Shown here piece by piece: positions 32,402 through 43,661 of a stretch of 64,000 nt of DNA. Origin of the DNA: Isoetes taiwanensis (taxonomy: Eukaryota; Streptophyta; Lycopodiopsida; Isoetales; Isoetaceae); the NCBI GenBank assembly GCA_021234155.1, contig JAJEKV010000091.1:496001-560000 (forward strand). Direction: 5' to 3'. The position numbers were made by a program, and so were the translations under genes. The notes below the pieces were generated by a model. It saw only the letters and a program-made list of their open reading frames with translations, was not told the DNA's origin and did no database searches. The number at the start of each line of letters is the position of its first letter. Position 1 is the first letter of the stretch.

Positions 32402-34570
32402 TGGAAATGGAGATGTTAGGATGCATGCAAGGCATTCTGGTGGTGAGGAATGCTTGAATCCAGGTATTTTTTTCATTCTGGCTTCATTTGTTGAGTATTT
32501 TTTGTGTATTTAGTATTCTATGGTCTAATTTACTTGCATGCAGGTAATATTTCTGCTGTAGCGGTGGTGGAGTCGTCCAGAGCTATGGATTCGTCTGCAA
32601 ATCCATGTAGACATCCTATTTGTGTTCCTATAAATTTTTCCTATTTGTACTTATAATGTTTCTAGAAATTGTTGCATGCAGCTGTGCTTTCTGGTGGAAA
32701 CGTTGCTGTAGGTGTGCTTTCTGGTCTTATTATAGATCCGCGCTCAAATGAAGGTAAATTTTTTTGTGTTTGTTTAATATTTTTGACAAGCTTCTGCAAG
32801 TTTTTAACTGATCATTTTCTTGTGTTTGCAGGGTCTAATTTAGGGGATCTGGTAGGTGTTGGCAAGGAATGTGATGTAGCTGAATGTCCTTCATTTACTC
32901 TTTGTAGTCTTGCTACTCCTACACCTATGAAGAATGTTGTTGATTCCAAGAAGAAAAGAAAAGCATTGAATCTTTTTGGAATTAACGAATTGGACCCGGG
33001 GTTAGTGGAGAAGGTTGATGCAGCTGGCCCTAATGCTTCAGCAACAAAAGATGATTGGGCAAGGGGGCGTTTCGATGCATGGAGAGTCTGCAATAATATT
33101 CCAATTGATATTGCCATTGAGGACATTCCATTAAATGAGTTTGCTGATATGCTTGAGAAATTCATGCTCTGTGTGCATCGGCAGGATGGCACAAAGTACC
33201 CTCCGGATTCGTAAGTGTTTTATCTGTTTTATTTTTTTCTAACTAGTAGAAACTGCAGTTTACAGAATCTATTCTGTACCTTTAATAGAATGTTGAGGAG
33301 AGCACAAGGTTCAAGTATCTTGCAGACAAGGAAGGAAGAAAAGCTGATAGATATTTACAGTGATTTAAATTTCTTTCGGGCAAAGAAGGCATTGGAGATC
33401 GCTATGAAGGAGTCTGCTAGTGCAGGGGCACTACCAACGCGGAAGAAAAGTGACATTCTGAGCAGGGACGATCAAAACAGGATTTTGGCACATCCTATGC
33501 ATCAGGTGAATACTTATTCAGGTCTGCAGAAAAGATTCGCTTTTTATTGCATGACTAGATTCTTGATTCGAGGTGGGGGAGAGTTACGTAAGGTGCGAGA
33601 TTTTCATATTAATGTTGGCAGGGATTTTGTGAGAGAGTATATAGAATATTGTGAGACAACATCGAAGAATTGGAATGGGGGCATTAACAAGTGTAGGCCT
33701 GAGGACTTCCGACAACTTGTAGATGCTATGAGTCTGATGTAATCGAAACCTGGAGGCATCTTGAGGGCCACTTGCCATGTTACGAAGTAAAGGATAAGAC
33801 TGGGAAAAGATTCATCTTTATGCACGCAATCTGTAAGTATAGGACTTGGGTCTGGTACAATACAAATCATACATCTAGCAAGAGCATTTCCACTTGGCTG
33901 CAGGAGATGACACAAGTATGTGGAATTGTTGGAATTTTTACTAACAAGAGTTGCAGGTCAACAGCGATAACGCAAATGTCTGTAAGTGGAGTTCCCATTC
34001 AGGTTGGAATGGCTATCACAGGTCATAGGAATCCAGACTCATATAAGCGATATGATCAAAGTGGCATTGTTGCAAATGCATCAATGGTGGATGTCCTACA
34101 GCCTGATAAGGTTTATAGTGATAGTTTTCCGTCTAAATATTGAAACTTTAAATGCTGGATTGGCTGGATCAAGTTCGGAGAAAGCTGCTGGATTAGCAGT
34201 CAGATCAGATGTTCAGAATCCATTAACAGATATTAGTAATGTTAATGGAAGTGTTAATCTGCCTGTTGAGATAGACGATGAGTATTGTAAGGATCTGGAT
34301 ACTGTTTTAGAGCGTAGTCCGGTGCTCAAGAAATATTTCCCCGATTGTAGTGTCGATCGTCGTTTTGGTGCCAATATTACGTTTCAAGGTAATAAGATTG
34401 ACAAGGTTATCATTCAAGTTAGTACTTTATCTGATGCAGGAATTTTTGCGAAGAAGTTGTAAGTAGTTCTATTTTTATTGGGTTAGTTAGTTTATTTTTC
34501 TAATCTTGAATTGTTTAGGTCTGGCGAACAGTCTGATAATGCACAGGGTATTGGCGAGGGGTTTGATGCG
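32402..34570 (+). CDS. Crypton-like tyrosine recombinase gene, multi-exon, interrupted
   Basis: A DUF3504/Crypton-type tyrosine recombinase, the enzyme that moves Crypton elements by site-specific recombination. Exons with GT-AG borders and matching phases are 32402-32463, 32544-32606, 32682-32753, 32832-33210, 33289-34458 and 34519-34570 (then split). A possible earlier exon near 32200-32331 does not join cleanly. N-terminal region: DWARGRFDAWRVCNNIPIDI, then VHRQDGTKYPPDSML. Catalytic part: LIRGGGELRKV (box I Arg), TNKSCRSTAITQM (box II, K-x-x-R where H-x-x-R is usual), MAITGHRNPDSYKRYDQ (GH and the nucleophilic Tyr). Two frame changes, near 33725 and 34140, offset each other. The C-terminal domain is unknown. 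The gene continues at 55161 beyond a 20.6 kb insertion. Confidence 0.8.
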
Positions 34571-34665
34571 CGGGGTGCAAAATCGGTACTGGGTAGCAGA
34601 AATCACCGTCCGGACGCCGCTTACAAGTGCTTAAAATCAGCGTGTTTTAAACACGACGTGCGTGA
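34571..34665 (+). repeat. Left inverted terminus
   Basis: Terminal CGGGGTGCAAAATCGGTACT, then TACAAGTGCTTAAAATCAG and a TTTTAAACACGACGTGCG stretch. It corresponds to the inverted right end at 55067-55158. Confidence 0.75.
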
Positions 34666-34993
34666 TTGATCAATTGACATGTAGGGTGCGCGCCCGTCAA
34701 ATGACAGGCTAAGAGAATCATGAGCTTGAATGGTGCCGGAAACATGAATGCATGTAGCCCGCCATATTCGTGGATGGCGGGCTTGCCCATCTTGAATTCA
34801 AGCAAAATGGAGGAACTAATTGTTTCCAAGAATTGCCTGAACCGAAATTCAACAATTTGCCCTCACCAATTTTGCAATACACAGAAATCCGGGATAGATG
34901 AAACCCAATTCCTCTCCCTGTTCACTTTACAAAGCCATTGATGCAGCAAGGAAGAGAGATTAGAGGCAGAGATTGTATGCAAAGAAGGTAGCA

Positions 34994-37390
34994 ATGAAGA
35001 AGAATTCCCCTTCTAAAGATTCGCCTTCAAAGAAGAATAAGAAGTGACCGCAAATTAAGAGACATTTCAGGAGAAATTTTTGAAGTATTCAACCAAATTA
35101 CTACAAATGTTGATGACAATGACAAAGGCCGTATTCTTGACAGTCTTCTTTGGAGGGCAAGGGATTTACCAATTGCTTCTATAAAGAAATCTAAGCAGGT
35201 TACTATGGCCGAGCAAATGGTGAAGAATTTGAAGGAAACAATGCAAGAACATAAGTATGAGAGGAATCATGACATGCTTCGTGCAAGGAAGTCCACCCTG
35301 ATAATGCCAGCAGCAGGTACAAATGGTGTCAAGCCATTGAATCAAACAGAAGTGGCCAGATTGCTCAGCATCCCCAGGAAAACAATTTCAAATGCTTTTC
35401 AAAGAGGTATGTATCAAAGACAGGAATAAAGATGGAACATCCAATTCATCTTCTTGAAGTCAGCCAAGTAAGTATTCATCCTATATTGTCGGGTTCATTA
35501 TATGTAGCATTTATTTGGCATTCACACGATTTCCCTGCAGTTGCAATTCTACCTCAGGTTTAGAAAGGAGAATCCTCATATCAAAATTGCATTGCAGACT
35601 TTTGAGAGGTTGAAACTGAGTTTTGTAAGGAGGATGCGTGAAAGGCAAACATGATGTTGCATCTACCACTTGAAATTTGAATACATCATCGCGGGAATTG
35701 AGCGACTGAGAAAATCGGGGTGGAGTTCATGACAATTGCAACCGCCACCTTTGTGATATTTGTGGCCACGGCCCGAATGTGCAGCCAAGGAGCATACAAT
35801 CAAGTGCACCCCAGTGATTTATGGAGACAAGTGGTCTGCAAAGAAAGGTGATGATGAGGAGTGGTTTGATCATAACCGCTTGATGTTGGTGTGTAAAAAT
35901 GTGGGTTGGATAGAATTAGAAAATGTCCACGGGGAAATGGATGGCATGGGTTCATTACTAGTTACTTGGAAGACATTTGAAAAGCAACACATGGACCGGG
36001 AGACGGAAGAATTCGGGGATCCAAGAAAGGCTTTGAGATACAAACTGTCTTAAGATTAGTCTGAAGGAGAGAAGTCCCAAAGAGTTTCAAGAGGATGTGA
36101 AGAAGGTAATATCAGATTTTGTTCCACACAATTACATAGCACATTGGCCAGGCCAATCGGTTTTAAACGATTGTGTGTCATCATTTCCGGAAGATACAAT
36201 TGTATCACATTATTGACTTTGCGAAAATTACAAACATCAAGATCCGAATGAGCCCCATCAATGCACTAGCATGAGACCAAGTTTCTATACTTGTTCACAT
36301 AACATATAGACATGACAAAAGTCTTGATATTCCTGTTCTGCGCATTTAAGAAGACTACGTCCAAAGAAGAAAAAAAAAAAAAACGAGAAGATTGGAGCGA
36401 GCGGGAATAGACTCAACAATGGTAGGAAGATCATAAAAGAGACTCACTTTTACATTTACGATGATAAAGTGCATGACTAATTATTTGTGGAACAACGCCT
36501 ACAAAAGCATATTGCATAGCTTAAGGAATGAGGAAATAGAGTATGAGAAGCATTGGGTTTGGAGTGATGGTCGCTCATCACAATTCAAGTCGACAAAACC
36601 TTTTTTTTTTTTAGCGGGTACTTCACAATGAATGACAAGAAAATAGTGTGGAACTACTTTGCCCCGCTTGCTCATGGTAAAGGTGAACATGATGGTCTTT
36701 GCAGTCTTTGTTATCAAAAAGCTGCTAAGTAAGGAACAACTCAAACCCAATGGTGTGCAAGCGAGGCATGCTAAAGATATTGTAAAATTTACGTGTACAT
36801 ATTTCAATGATCTACCGGTTGATGAAACAGATGAGATCAAATGATATTTTTGGGAAATTGAACTGCTTTGTTGTGGCAAACATGCAAGAATATGAAATTG
36901 AAACACTTAAAGGCACAAAGAAGATTCAACGTATCGGACATGTCAGCAGGAGTAGACCAAGCAGGCTTGCTCATAGATGCTGTCATGTTTACTATGTTTT
37001 GCATGGATCGAGTGGGACTCCCGTGCATCAATAATGGTAGATTTGGAAAGTGGGAGGTAACCGACTTAAAACCAGGAGTTGAGAAGAAAAAGTAGACTCT
37101 TGAACAAGCCAATGAATGGATCAATAATTTGGTAGAGGTAGGTGACAATTTTGCGGTTGAATCTTTGAGGTAGACAATTCGGAGGGTGTGGACTTCTACA
37201 TCCTCAAGTGCCTGAGAACCCAAATGCACACTTGAAGATTCATACAAAAGATGGATGGGGCAAAAATTTGAAGTGCATGATGTTATCTTAAGTGGATTTG
37301 TATTATCAATTCTTAGGTAATTTCAAGTACATGTTGCTCACTAAACAACCCGAAGCCTCCGGGTACACTGACCATGTGGTAAGATATCCT
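34994..37390 (+). pseudogene. Transposase of the 34.6-55.2 kb element, unnamed family
   Basis: ATG at 34994 (MKKNSPSKDSPSKKNKK, then stop and frame changes). The N-terminal part contains a helix-turn-helix-like LNQTEVARLLSIPRKTISNA. It is followed by FYLRFRKENPHIKIALQTFE, RLKLSFVRRMRERQ and CCIYHLKFEYI, the same order as at 25737-26275. A Cys-rich CDICGH/ECAAKEHTIKC stretch (~35758) is followed by FVPHNYIAHWPGQSVLNDC, a broken D-F-x-E-N-type block near 36215, SDGRSSQFKSTKPFFF near 36570 and a K-N/HGKGEHDG-like block near 36680 preceding LSKEQLKPNGVQARHAKDIV. These suggest a DDE/D nuclease with Asp residues in the DF-E-N and SDG blocks. At least eight breaks make it inactive. Confidence 0.65.
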
Positions 37391-37404
37391 AAAATTGATA
37401 TGGA

Positions 37405-37520
37405 CAAAATAGAATGAGAATGAGAATGATTTTTTATCGATCCCACTTTGAGGCCAATCGGCCTATGGGACCCACAAAGGAGCACAGCAATAGAAGGCAC
37501 AGACATGTACAAAATTTCAC
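37405..37520 (-). mobile_element. LINE 3' end fragment (copy D)
   Basis: Inverted LINE terminus: on the minus strand GGTCCCATAGGCCGATTGG leads to a CGATAAAAAATCATTCTC end with an ATTCTC repeat tail. It resembles the end at 63935-64000. It is 5'-truncated to little more than the 3' untranslated region. Confidence 0.75.
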
Positions 37521-38063
37521 AGAAGACCCATGAAAAAATTATGGCCAGTCTCCCAATAACATTGTAATTCTTTGACACTTAACCAAATTGATGTAATTCT
37601 TTGCAAGTGATTTGTTGTTCCAAAGACCTAAACCGCGTAAGCACACATTTGTATATATATTAATAATAGTGAGGATGCACAAGGGTGGTGTGCATGGACA
37701 CGTACTTCGAAATGAAGATTGAATTGTTGTTTAAGAATGTACATTTGTGACATTGGAATAATTCAATTATTTATTTTGGTACCATCACTATCCCAACATT
37801 CTTGGCAAAATTATATTGTCAAGGCATTTCCTCGATGTGACATGTGTCAATTCCAATGGTCATACGAAATATTTAAGCACAGTTCTGAATTAATTGGCGT
37901 GTGAGGTTTTTCATTACCTCGGCGCCTAAGCATAGTATTTAAGCACTAGGCGCCTAATCATAAGCACTTCTTACAAGCTCACGCTCCGCCCATTCTTCGC
38001 CCAATTCCTCCGCAATCCTTCCCAATCCTTCCCAATTCCTCTGCCCAATCCTTCCCAATCCGC
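37521..38063. other. No gene recognised
   Basis: AT-rich spacer. A pyrimidine-rich leader with CCCAATCCTTCC repeats (about 38000-38060) precedes the next ORF, and AAGCACTA/AAGCACTT words occur near 37930 and 37972. Confidence 0.4.
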
Positions 38064-38534
38064 CATGAAACGTGCAGCTAGCGAGGAGCCGGAGGTGACC
38101 TCCAAGAGGTGCTTACTTAGCTTCGAAGAGGTGTTCCCTCCACTCTTCCAACCACTGCCCACTCTACTGCCTCCTCTACTGCCCACTCTACTGCCTCATC
38201 ATTTTCTGATTCTTCCGATTCCTCATTTTCTGATTCTTCTTATGAGGAATCAGAAAAATGAGAATCGGAAGAACTTTACGGCGGGACTATGTCCTGACCG
38301 TTTCTTGAAGGGTGGGAAGGGGAAGAAAGAAGAAGACGAGTGGTCTAGTGAAGAAGAAGAAGCCGATGAAGAAAGGCGAAATTGAAGAAGGCGAATCCGC
38401 CCGACTTGAGGAGTTCATGGCGCTCATAAATGGTACATGCATGTTTTATTTGTTTTTCTTAATCAATTTTTTGTTAATCAATTTTCTTAATCAATTAATT
38501 TTTTGTGTTGCAGATGGTGATGCAAATGAATGAA
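38064..38534 (+). CDS. Small acidic/proline-rich ORF with possible intron
   Basis: ATG at 38064 (MKRAASEEPEVTSKRCLLSF, then EEVFPPLFQPL and Pro/Leu repeats), later a Glu/Lys-rich end. Two frames overlap at the GAAGAAGAAG run. One stops at 38385. The other reaches EEFMALIN, then a GTACAT donor and TTGCAG acceptor leading to DGDANE and a stop at 38534. It resembles the 14.5-15.2 kb ORFs in composition. It may be an accessory gene of the surrounding transposon; function unknown. Confidence 0.4.
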
Positions 38535-38539
38535 GGCCT

Positions 38540-38700
38540 CCAGCTTGCCTCCAGCATGCCTCCAGCTTTTTTTTTTTAATTGTTCTTGCCTCCAGCTTGC
38601 CTCCAAATTGCCTGCGGAATGTCACCTCAGATTGCCTCCAGATTGCCTCACGGGCTTTTTGTATATATTTGCAAGCCTCACGGGCTTTTTTATTGTGAAT
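38540..38700. repeat. TTGCCTCCAG short repeats
   Basis: About eight copies of (T)TGCCTCCAG/A and two of GCCTCACGGGCTTTTT in 150 bp. Confidence 0.85.
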
Positions 38701-38869
38701 AGTTGAAGCTTCCGGGCATTTCATTTTCAAAAAGATTGTTATGTACAGCCAAACAGGCTTACGCCATATTTTGAATGAAAAAAAGTTTTTGATTCTACTT
38801 CCATCTGAAAACGTTCTTACTTCTATTATCCATGCATGTGACAAAACATTGAATTCTTGTACAAAACAG

Positions 38870-39130
38870 TTCTAGCTCAAACACTAAGCACTTTAATTAG
38901 TTTCAGCAGTGCTTGTGAGTAAGCATTGGTTAACACGAGCACTTATGCAATGAACAGCTAGTTTTAAACAGTTATATAGCATAACAGTAAGCACTGCACC
39001 TTAACTGCATGACAGTAAGCACTTGATGACATTAACACTTCGGCAATGGCTTTCTAGCGTTAAGCAACTATATACTTAGTAACTGTCACTGCATGACAGT
39101 AAGCAGTATCTGACAGCAAAAACTTATAGA
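38870..39130. repeat. Cluster of AAGCACT / CAGTAAGCA words
   Basis: TGCATGACAGTAAGCA occurs at about 39007 and 39102, and CAGTAAGCAC at 38985. Several AAGCACTT and AGTGCTT words occur nearby, the same motif as at the element termini. Confidence 0.65.
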
Positions 39131-39385
39131 CAAGTCTGCATTGAACTATATAAACAATATATAGCAAAAACATTCTTAAATTAATATAAGATAAAGATGG
39201 TACATGAAAAGTGTAGGATTCCTTGGCCTAAATAAATGACAATCAAGCCAATAATCATAAATGTCTCAGGCTTAATCACAGTAATGGAGGATGACAATGT
39301 TCATCACCATAAACCTTCTCCAATTCCTCATTCACAAGGGTGCACAACTGCAATTGTTTTCCACAAAGTCTTTCCAAGCATAGCT

Positions 39386-39795
39386 TCATGATTCATATAT
39401 TTTCCCAAGTGGCTTCATCATGACTGGACAGTCAGGTTTGTTAGGGTGGTGAAAACTGGTCTTCACACATTTTTCCTGTCCCCATACAAATAGAAATCCA
39501 TCCCTCAAATCTGGACATAGTACTTGCAGCACATCTTCCACATTAGAGAGTTGCATTGATGACCATATACCAACACAACACTTCTGTAACAAAGTCTTCA
39601 AGAAGAACACTGCTTCTGGTCTGAATATCACTTTCTTTCTGCTAGTGTATGTCATTGTCAATCTTGATTCCAAGCGTATATGTTCATTTGCACCAAAAGT
39701 TTTTACCAACACACCATTTAAATCCAAGACAATGAGTTTATCTTTTGCTGCCAAATCAATATTTAGTACGTTGGAACATGGAACATTCTGAATAC
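39386..39795 (-). pseudogene. FCP1/NIF-like HAD phosphatase fragment
   Basis: An exon-like frame entering at an AG acceptor near 39796. Core: KLIVLDLNGVLVKTF, the HAD motif I in the DLNG form seen in plant NIF-like proteins in place of the catalytic DxDxT; KKVIFRPEAVFFLKTLLQKC; VGIWSSMQLSNVEDVLQVL, with motif II Ser; and FLFVWGQEKCVKTSF...KPLGKIYES, the Lys-containing motif III region. It stops before motif IV (the acidic DD). FCP1-type enzymes dephosphorylate RNA polymerase II tails, but DLNG relatives are of uncertain activity. It lies within the DNA transposon, so it is either element cargo or a captured host exon. Confidence 0.7.
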
Positions 39796-39971
39796 CTACA
39801 CAACAGGAATTACTACATGAATAAATAGATGAAGATGAAAATGAAAAATGGGTTGAATGTGGAAACCTTTCTGTATCAACAGCATGATTCTCTGACCTAA
39901 CAGAATCAACTGGTAATCCTACAGTGAATGCAACAAAAGAAAATCAATAATATTCAATGTTTTAAGCAACA

Positions 39972-40510
39972 CTAAGTTGTGGCCTTGGCTAGCACTTCCC
40001 ACACTGACTTTCCAGGTTTATTAAGGGCATCAATCACTTGTTGAAGATCAGGCTCACCTGAAACTTGAGGGCCTGATTCTACATTTTCTTCAGAACACAC
40101 TTTGATAGGTGTGGTGTCATGATTGAGACTGCTTCCTGCATCTTTCACAGTGCTACTTCTTGTTCTCTTTCTTGTAGCCTGAACAACTTCTTTGCTATCC
40201 TCCAGCTTACCCCTCTTTGTTCTTCTGCCCTTTTCTTTTGGCAAAAATTCACCCAAGTTGCCCTCATCCAATGGAATTACTCCCTCAACTTCCTTAAGTG
40301 CTTCCGGTGTGTACACTTTCGGTCTTGTTTTTTCCACAACCGGTGTTTGTGTTTACAACCGTGTCTTTGTGTTCTGACTTCTTCTATAGCTTCTTGGGCT
40401 GACTTCTTGGGTGGTGGTGGTGGTTCTGCTTTTTACATTCAAATCAGTCACAATTTATGTACTCCTATAGGACTTTTCTGCAGGTGTTGTGCATCTTCAA
40501 ATGAAGCCAT
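39972..40510 (-). CDS. Basic ORF upstream of the FCP1-like exon
   Basis: An ATG near 40510 begins MASFEDAQHLQKS in one frame. The main frame (40337-39972) reads RPKVYTPEALKEVEGVIPLD, KGRRTKRGKLEDSKEVVQAT and DLQQVIDALNKPGKSVWEVL. It is Lys/Arg-rich in the middle, as for a nuclear protein. It probably forms the 5' exons of the gene whose later exon has the FCP1-like domain. I do not recognise a domain. Confidence 0.4.
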
Positions 40511-40539
40511 TGTCCTTCTTTGAAAACCCAGTAGGGTGA

Positions 40540-41229
40540 GACCTCAATTGCGGGGCCGGATTAACACATCCTTTTTGGTGTACTATTTGAAGCACCTCGC
40601 AAGATGGCCAAAACCTAGCCCTACAAATACACCCTCGGCACCTTTCCAGGGCAACCATGAATACATTGTCCTCCTCTCAACAATGAACAAGCTATATGAT
40701 ACTCATGTTGGCAATTCGATTGCTAAACTTAACACCGTAAGCTTTGGTGAATTCAGGACCACATCTTTGAGCATGTATAAAATGGATCTTGCACTAACAA
40801 CTTATCTCATATAATAGTCACGGATGCTAAATGTTGCAGGAGTATCCATTTTTTTCAGCTTCCTAAATTGTTTATGTAGAAATGCGTAAGTCTGTTCTTC
40901 TTCTTCGAACTTTTTAACTCCTCCTCAAGTTTGATTTTACATTTGACCTGCTCATTAACGGATGTAGGGTTCATTGCTTTTGTACCTTGTTCACGTGCCA
41001 AGTTTCCATCTGGGCCGATCTGCTCCAAATCTTTAATTTACGCCTTCAACTCACGGTTTGGATTAAGCTTGAACTCCTCCCCTTTTGTAGCCAAATCATT
41101 TGTGGCATGTCTTAAAAGCTGTTCTCGACCTCTTTCAACATCATTTTCACTTGAGGCCTTCTCATTGCCTTTCAACTCACTTCCCTCTTTGCTTCCAGTT
41201 CTTTGTGATAAGTAAAACCCGATTTTCCA
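40540..41229 (-). pseudogene. Broken minus-strand coding remnants
   Basis: Several minus-strand frames look protein-like but are broken: LVHC/TMYSWLPWKGAEGVFVGLGF near 40620-40680, and a Lys/Glu-rich coil KCKIKLEEELKSSKKKNR near 40910. They are the probable continuation of the ORF split by the LTR element. Confidence 0.35.
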
Positions 41230-41439
41230 ATCTCACATGTACTTTGCATTCTCTAAGGTTTTTATGTTTTCATCACATGCACTGATCTCATTTGATTCAG
41301 CTGCCACCTTTGGCTTTGCCTTCATTTCAGTTTTCCTAATATGTACTACAACATCTGCCTCTGTTTTTACTTGTCTATTGTTGTGGTATCTTTGGCATTG
41401 CACAGCAAATGCAGCCCAGTTTACTTTGTGTTCCTCGAG
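41230..41439 (-). pseudogene. 3' half of the ORF split by the LTR retrotransposon
   Basis: Immediately left of the LTR, the minus-strand frame CLEEHKVNWAAFAVQCQRYH, then KTEADVVVHIRKTEMK, runs to a stop at 41230. It follows directly in sense from the 5' half at 54718-55014, with the GCAAC duplication at the junction. Lys/Glu-rich and partly coiled; unknown family. Confidence 0.55.
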
Positions 41440-41444
41440 GCAAC

Positions 41445-43082
41445 AAGACGCTCCACTAACATATACGACCCTCGGCAGTATACATACGGGGACTTTCCCC
41501 TCCCATGGTAACCAACTTGCCATAAGCAGGGCCCTCCGTCTAACTCGGGCCGTCTATAATAAGACGCTCAAGTGAAGGACACAGAGGGGTCATTTGGCCC
41601 ACGCCTTCAATGGGCGCCTACGTCGCGGAAGCGTGAATACAAGGGTTAGCACACAGCATAAATTATATATATAAATAACCACCACGAAGGGTGGCACATC
41701 CATCCAAATACCAACGGCAAAGCATATGCATCTAAACCTAAGAAAACACCCCAACCCAAGGTTCTACCCCCGGTTCCGACTCTGTGGAGGGTAAACGGAC
41801 GGCTTGGCCTCAAGAGATCAGCGAGAGAGGTATAACCTGGCGTTGGCTGGCATAGAACATCGGCTAGGGTGGTCCACTCCATCCGCCCTCCCCAAGTGCA
41901 CACTTTGCGGATGGGTCAATTCACGCTATGGCCGCTATAGCCTTCCTGAGACGCGAGCTCGAGGCATCACCTGGCGAGCCTACTCCGGGGTTCATGAAGC
42001 CCCAAACAGATGAGGCGGGGTCGGGGAGGCGTCCCTTCCGTAATCCACGGTGGTTCCATGGGTGAGCTAGAGAATACGTGCCGCATCGTGACCCAGCATC
42101 CGTGCCGACTTACTCACCCTAAATCTACTCCAAAGTGCAAGGTGCCCCATACGGGTCACACCTCTACACCCAGGAGTGTCGGACCCATACCCGGCCCTCT
42201 ACGTGGCCAGCTATCGGGCCTAGCTCAGCGTGTAGGAGTCTCGTGGAGCCTTTTATGTTGGGTGCAAGACCCCACCCCCACTTCACCACTTTGTGTTCCT
42301 TGTCCGGTGCTAAGCCCGGTACCATAGCATCTATGACCGGTGGGCTCTTGTGCACGAGCCGCATTTAGCGGGATAATCTGGGGGGCTCTATCTAGGAGCA
42401 TACTACAATAAATAGCCTCGAGGTCTCTACCCCCTTAATTCCCCATTTCGAGTAACACTAGGCTAACAACCACCCGTCCATCCATTACAAGCAAAACCCG
42501 AATCGAAATATATAGAGAACCTACCTTTACAATCAAGGGTTAGTTCCCTCACGAGTAAACCACAGAGAGAATAGACCAACAACCCAAACAGGTGCCCAAC
42601 AGGGCCATCCTAGAATTCACAACTACACTAGCCACCCACGTGTTTTGAAACGCTCGACCCATTGTCATTGGGGATCTCCATCTTCTTGATCTTGGTGTTC
42701 AACTTGTGTGTGAGAAGGGTGGCGTCCAATTGCTCGAGGTGGCGCTCGGCTCCACGGTCACAAGGGTGGCTCCACCGCTCAAGGTGAGTTGTGGCTGATA
42801 TGGGGTGGTGATCCACCCTATTGACCCCAATTAGCATTATCATGCTAACCAATCGAGGGTGGCCGCGTGGTAGGCCTTCCCAAACCATAATTAGCTTAAT
42901 TATGGTTTTTAAATATTAGTTCCTTAATTATAGGTTATTATTGTCAATAATTAAATTAGCATAGCTAATTTAATCCCTTTTAAGTGAACCACCTAGGTTC
43001 CCATACCCCATGTGGCGTATGTATCCTTGGTGACGTGTCAACATATTTATACTTATACCGTATAAATACTTGGAACGTCACA
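41445..43082 (-). repeat. 3' LTR
   Basis: It matches 53070-54712 along its whole length. Ends TGTGACG... by the purine tract. The distal end diverges from the 5' LTR over the last ~15 bp. Short open frames inside it are not genes. Confidence 0.95.
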
Positions 43083-43100
43083 TTCTCCCCTCCTTAAAAA
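43083..43100 (-). other. Polypurine tract
   Basis: TTTTTAAGGAGGGGAGAA on the minus strand abuts the 3' LTR start, as needed for plus-strand DNA priming. Confidence 0.85.
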
Positions 43101-43661
43101 TAATGCTGTCCTCAGCATTGAGGTTAGATACAAATATAATAAATGACAAGAAGGAAATTCCTTATTTCAGAAGGTAATATATTAAAGCTTTCAAGTTTAC
43201 AACAGTTTAAGCACCAAAAGTGCAATTTACATCCTTATCATAATTAAAAAGTGCAAGGACCAAGGTCCAAGATCAACAACAAACAGAACATGTAGATAAC
43301 ATAAAGCGAAGAAATCGGGTCATCAGCAACCCCCTAACATGGACAGTCAATGTCTTGCTCAATCGGCCTCGCATGGTAATATATTAGTTTATATAGATAA
43401 AATAATTAGGTTGTGGTTGAAGGGTCCACCCCTATAAGAAAATAAAAGAAAATTTATGTAATGAGGAACCTATCATGCCTATAGTTCGCAGCTCATTGTA
43501 AATTGTAAGGAATGGTCGTTCCTATTATAGCCCGGATGAATGCGGCTATGAACTACATGCTTTACAAGCATTCAAGGTCATGTCCACATTGACAAAGACA
43601 CCACGCCCTAAGGAACACAAAGGTGATCCCATCATCCGAACCGTTGTTAACTAGGATGCAT
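43101..43661 (-). other. Non-coding region between pol and 3' LTR
   Basis: About 560 bp, AT-rich, with no ORF above noise. Confidence 0.6.

Noticed and set aside
41646-42368. Several ORFs within the 3' LTR
   Set aside because: They overlap one another, recur only partly in the 5' LTR and have no protein features.
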